Below are positions 61,020-64,000 of a stretch of DNA of 64,000 bases, in pieces; the first letter of the stretch is position 1, and each line of letters opens with the position of its first letter. The notes under the pieces were generated by a model that did not search any database, was not told the origin of the DNA, and was given only the letters and a program-made list of their open reading frames with translations. Both the position numbers and the translations under genes were made by a program. The DNA comes from Enterobacter sp. EA-1 (lineage in GTDB: Bacteria; Pseudomonadota; Gammaproteobacteria; Enterobacterales; Enterobacteriaceae), in the NCBI GenBank assembly GCA_002886105.1, contig CP025776.1, forward strand, positions 1,922,001-1,986,000, given 5' to 3'.

Positions 61020-61968
61020 GTAATTTCCAGCAATTAAAAATTATCCGCGAGGCGGCGCGGCGGGATTACAACCTGACTGAAGTCGCCAACATGCTTTACA
61101 CCTCGCAATCCGGTGTGAGTCGTCATATCCGTGAGCTTGAGGAAGAGCTGGGGATAGAAATTTTCATCCGTCGTGGCAGAAGCGACTGCTCGGCATGACT
61201 GAGCCGTAAAGCCCTGCTGGTCATCGCCGAGCGTATCCTAATGAAGCAAGCAACGTGCGCAGGCTTGCCGATCTCTTTACCAACGATACCTCCGGTGTAT
61301 TAACCATTGCGACCACCCATACGCAGGCGCGATACAGCCTGCCGTCGGTGATTAAAGCTTTCCGCGCGCTGTTTCCGGAAGTGCGTCTCGAATTGATCCG
61401 AGGTACGCCGCAGGAGATCGAATCGCTGTTGCATAATGGCGGGGCAGATATCGGTATCGCCAGTGAACGCCTGAGCAATGACAACACGCTGGCGGCGTTT
61501 CCGTGGTTCCGCTGGCATCACAGCTTACTGGTACCCAGCGATCACCCACTGGCGCAGAGTTCTCCGCTGACGCTGGAGGAGATCAGCCGCTGGCCGCTGA
61601 TCACGTATCGTCAGGGGATCACCGGGCGCTCGCGCATCGATGAAGCGTTTGGTCGTAAAGGATTAATTCCTGATGTGGTACTGAGCGCGCAGGATTCCGA
61701 TGTGATTAAAACCTATGTTGAGCTGGGGCTGGGCGTCGGACTGGTAGCGGAGCAGTCAAGCGGCGAGAATGAAGAAGGGAAGCTGGTACGTCTGGATACG
61801 CAACATCTGTTCGATGCCAATACCGTCTGGCTGGGGCTAAAACGCGGTCAGTTACAGCGCAATTATGTCTGGCGCTTTATTGAGCTGTGTAATGCCGGGC
61901 TGTCGGTGGAAGATATCAAGCGGCAGGTGATGGAGCCGGACGAAGCGGTGATTGATTACCAGATCTGA
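61020..61968 (+). CDS. cbl: Sulfate-starvation regulator Cbl (LysR family)
   Basis: CysB-like regulator of about 316 residues that activates ssu and tau genes for sulfonate use when sulfate is scarce. FQQLKIIREAARRDYNLTEV, NMLYTSQSGVSRHIRELEEE, FTNDTSGVLTIATTHTQARY, YRQGITGRSRIDEAFGRKGL and SAQDSDVIKTYVELGLGVGL match E. coli Cbl. The start codon is damaged: the raw GGGTAATTTCC lacks a base and was probably GTG-AAT-TTC; AGGAAA stands upstream. Further shifts near 61178 and 61245. Downstream of nac, so partly under nitrogen control as well. Confidence 0.95.
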
Positions 61969-61973
61969 AAAGC

Positions 61974-62004
61974 AAAAAGCCTGCTTAGTTTCCTGAGCAG
62001 GCTT
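61974..62004. terminator. Terminator shared by cbl and tRNA-Asn
   Basis: AAGCCTGCT / AGCAGGCTT stem between the cbl stop and the 3' end of the convergent tRNA, A/T-rich on both sides. Confidence 0.8.
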
Positions 62005-62015
62005 CTTAAATTTGG

Positions 62016-62088
62016 CTCCTCTGACTGGACTCGAACCAGTGACATACGGATTAACAGTCCGCCGTTCTACCGACTGAACTACAGAGGA
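62016..62088 (-). tRNA. tRNA-Asn (GTT)
   Basis: 73 bases identical to the copy at 59596-59668, with encoded CCA at 62013-62015. Its position next to mtfA corresponds to asnT of E. coli. Confidence 0.97.
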
Positions 62089-62106
62089 ATCGTGTGAACG
62101 GGGCGC

Positions 62107-62135
62107 ATACTACTGGCCCCTATCTGCTGTGTCAA
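62107..62135 (-). promoter_or_regulatory. Sigma-70 promoter of tRNA-Asn
   Basis: TTGACA and TAGTAT with a 17-base spacer, followed by the GCGCCCC discriminator and the same leader as the other tRNA-Asn genes. Confidence 0.85.
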
Positions 62136-62168
62136 TACTAAATTTAACCTACTGATTCAACTGGCTAA

Positions 62169-62975
62169 TTAAAGCACAGGCTGCCGTTTTAATGCACTCT
62201 GTTCACGCTCTCGCCGTAGCCAGCTTGGCCGCGCAGGCGACCAAGCGGTCGGCCATAAACTGACAAAACGCTGCCACAGCGCCGGGAAACGCGGGGCGAA
62301 CAGCTCTGGCGCGCTGAAGAAATACTCGGACAGTACCGCAAAACACTCCGCCGGATCGGTTGCTGCATAGGCATCAATGCTGGCCGCTCTTTCCCCACCA
62401 GATCGATCTCATCCGGATATTGTCCATTGCAGCGTGCAGATCATGTTCCCAGCCTGCCACTTCACGCAGCGGGATCAGCGGAATACCGCTGGCGCGATCG
62501 CCATTGCGCGTATCGAGCTTATGCGCGACCTCGTGAATGATCAGGTTAAAACCGGAAGCGTCAAACGAGTCCTGAATATCCAGCCAGTTGAGAATGATCG
62601 GGCCTTGCTGCCAGCTCTGCCCGGACTGCACCACACGCTGGTTATGCACCAGCCCGATATCGTCTTCCCACTCGTCGTCTACCACAAATGGCGCAGGGTA
62701 GATCAGCACTTCATGGAAACCGTCCAGCCATTCCGAGGCCTAATTCGAGGACCGGAAGACAAAACAGCAGGCTGATGCGCGCACTTTTCAGCCCATCCAG
62801 TTCAAATCCCTGCAAGGGAACCAGCCTTTTGTTGCAAAAACGGTCCGCCAGTTGAACCAGTTTGATCTGTTCATCCGGTAATAAATTCGCCAGCACAGGG
62901 GCGTTTAACGCTTCTTCCCACGGGAATTCCACCTCGTCGGCGGATCCTTTCGTTTTCCACAGGCCACTTTATCAT
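62169..62975 (-). CDS. mtfA: Mlc-titration factor MtfA (zinc metallopeptidase)
   Basis: About 268 residues. The zinc motif HEVAHK lies in [20 protein letters not shown]. Other parts are [40 protein letters not shown] and [20 protein letters not shown]. Shifts occur near 62950, 62850, 62735, 62420 and 62385. MtfA binds the repressor Mlc and so raises expression of ptsG. The C-terminal tail ([11 protein letters not shown]) differs from E. coli. Located between tRNA-Asn and tRNA-Ser as in E. coli. Confidence 0.95.
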
Positions 62976-63069
62976 CGCTTTGCTCGCAAACTCGCCACTT
63001 GAACCAATTTAACGGGACAGGGTCTGTTAAAATGCCAAATTACCTCGGCATCATGGCAACTGTCTGTAC

Positions 63070-63159
63070 GGAGAGATGCCAGAGCGGCTGAATGGACCGG
63101 TCTCGAAAACCGGAGTAGGGGCAACTCTACCGGGGGTTCAAATCCCCCTCTCTCCGCCA
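63070..63159 (+). tRNA. serU: tRNA-Ser (CGA)
   Basis: 90 bases including CCA; class II tRNA with long variable arm (TAGGGGCAACTCTA), anticodon CGA in CTCGAAAA, T-arm GGGTTCAAATCCC. It matches E. coli serU, which lies beside mtfA. Confidence 0.96.
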
Positions 63160-63924
63160 CTTCCTTACCCATCGCATTATCACCCTTTTTCTTCCGCACC
63201 TGAACGTATGAGCTGACCGTAACCACCTGACTTTTTTTGTGGTGTTTCAGGCTCAGACAGCGCAACGCGGATACGTTATCACCCCGTCCGCCTTTCCGGG
63301 TAGCGCTTTGCAACGATGTCATTCATTTTGTGAACCGGTCGTAACCCTCGGATGCATCGTGGCTGGCTTCGTTTCATTCGCCTCCGGGCTGTTGCTGCAC
63401 AGTTACAGCGAAGGCATCACTTTTCATCGGTGTCTGAGAAACACGTTCTCTTATTCATAACAACACAACGAAATAACGCAACGTATTTCTGAATAAGAAT
63501 TTTCACGTGGTTTTTTGCAGGCATTTGAATCGATTGTAATATCCGATTGCGCGCGCCGATGTTAATTGTTTTTGCACTGCCTGATATTTGTGAAATTAGC
63601 GTTTAATGATTATTGCTGTGTATTAATCGATAATAAAAACAGCGAGATAATCATTTATTGCTCAATCCAGTGGTTAACGCGCTTTAGCGCAGGGCGGGAA
63701 CAGCTACAGGCTATCGGGATAATTTGCATTTCGCAGAGTGACTGCCTAGTTTTTTATTGTCAATAGAGCGATATACCGATACTCGCCACATTCTCTGTTA
63801 ATAGCGTTGAATCAGGGAAGGGCGGTAGCCTGTGTTGCGTAATAACAACCTTATAATTAATTGATTTAATTAAAGGCGGGAAGCGTTGGCATAATAAATA
63901 CATAACTCAGGAGCGGCAAACAAT
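63160..63924. other. Long non-coding stretch right of tRNA-Ser
   Basis: About 765 bases. The first part has moderate GC, the part from 63470 is strongly AT-rich. Short ORFs exist but lack ribosome binding sites and family resemblance. An sRNA or phage remnant cannot be excluded. Confidence 0.4.
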
Positions 63925-64000
63925 ATGACGCAAGAAATATCCTGTGAGGGTGTCGATGAGAATGTGACCCAGTGCGTGGAATTACGCCGTACTGCGCGAA
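63925..64000 (+). CDS. Start of an unknown gene (cut by window edge)
   Basis: The ATG has AGGAG 11-14 bases upstream and an AT-rich promoter-like stretch before it (TTGGCA...TAATAAAT). Only 25 codons are visible (MTQEISCEGVDENVTQCVEL), not enough to recognise the product. Confidence 0.4.
   Translation, partial: MTQEISCEGVDENVTQCVELRRTAR

Noticed and set aside
62972-63322. Minus-strand ORF over tRNA-Ser
   Set aside because: It is the antisense of the tRNA and its flanks, with the common false match of a tRNA-derived frame (ERGGFEPP-type).
1-64000. CRISPR array or rRNA genes
   Set aside because: No regularly spaced repeats of 24-37 bases and no rRNA-like segments were found.

Overview
The window looks like chromosome of an enterobacterium of the Escherichia/Enterobacter/Klebsiella/Kosakonia group. 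It carries yeeO, nac, cbl, mtfA, amn, shiA, several near-identical tRNA-Asn(GTT) genes and a tRNA-Ser(CGA), which cluster together in E. coli as well, although here they are rearranged. Most long genes are split by one to six small indels, often in short homopolymers, while the translation on both sides still matches the family. I therefore annotate such genes end to end across the shifts; the pattern looks like sequencing or assembly error rather than gene decay.

Layout. 1-11700 is accessory: a cut-off AAA ATPase, lipocalin blc, an MlrA-like MerR regulator, a DUF523-DUF1722 (YbgA-like) protein, a membrane protein, an XRE regulator, a YncE-like beta-propeller behind a Fur box, then short poorly known genes (NTF2-like, MafI-type immunity, lipoproteins, a gamma-glutamylcyclotransferase). 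11800-13750 holds yeeO between two oppositely oriented tRNA-Asn genes. 13730-20550 is a catabolic operon: pxpA, a biotin carboxyl carrier, a biotin carboxylase, pxpB, pxpC and an NCS1 permease, with a divergent LysR regulator. 20780-36280 joins the shikimate transporter gene shiA to a full ydi cluster (ydiLMNB-aroD-ydiFO, ydiP, ydiQRST-fadK), which covers shikimate/quinate handling, CoA transfer, acyl-CoA oxidoreduction and an electron-transfer flavoprotein route to quinone. 36540-42610 carries two unknown small ORFs, a Xaa-Pro aminopeptidase, amn, acuI with a TetR regulator, and a YjfB-like gene. 43128-50356 carries a lactate permease with lutABC, a secreted chorismate mutase, an AraC regulator and a short-chain dehydrogenase.

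50442-59608 is a 9.2-kb island bounded by a 16-bp direct repeat of the tRNA-Asn 3' end. It contains a very large STAND-type NTPase with a PD-(D/E)xK-like N-terminus, an Mrr-like nuclease gene upstream of it on the same strand, a small unknown ORF and a chpSB (MazEF-type) toxin-antitoxin pair. No integrase is visible. The two-gene nuclease/STAND module is the best candidate for an undescribed defence system.

59596-64000 is conserved backbone: tRNA-Asn, NtrC/sigma-54-controlled nac, cbl, tRNA-Asn, mtfA, tRNA-Ser, a long non-coding stretch, and the start of one more gene at the right edge.
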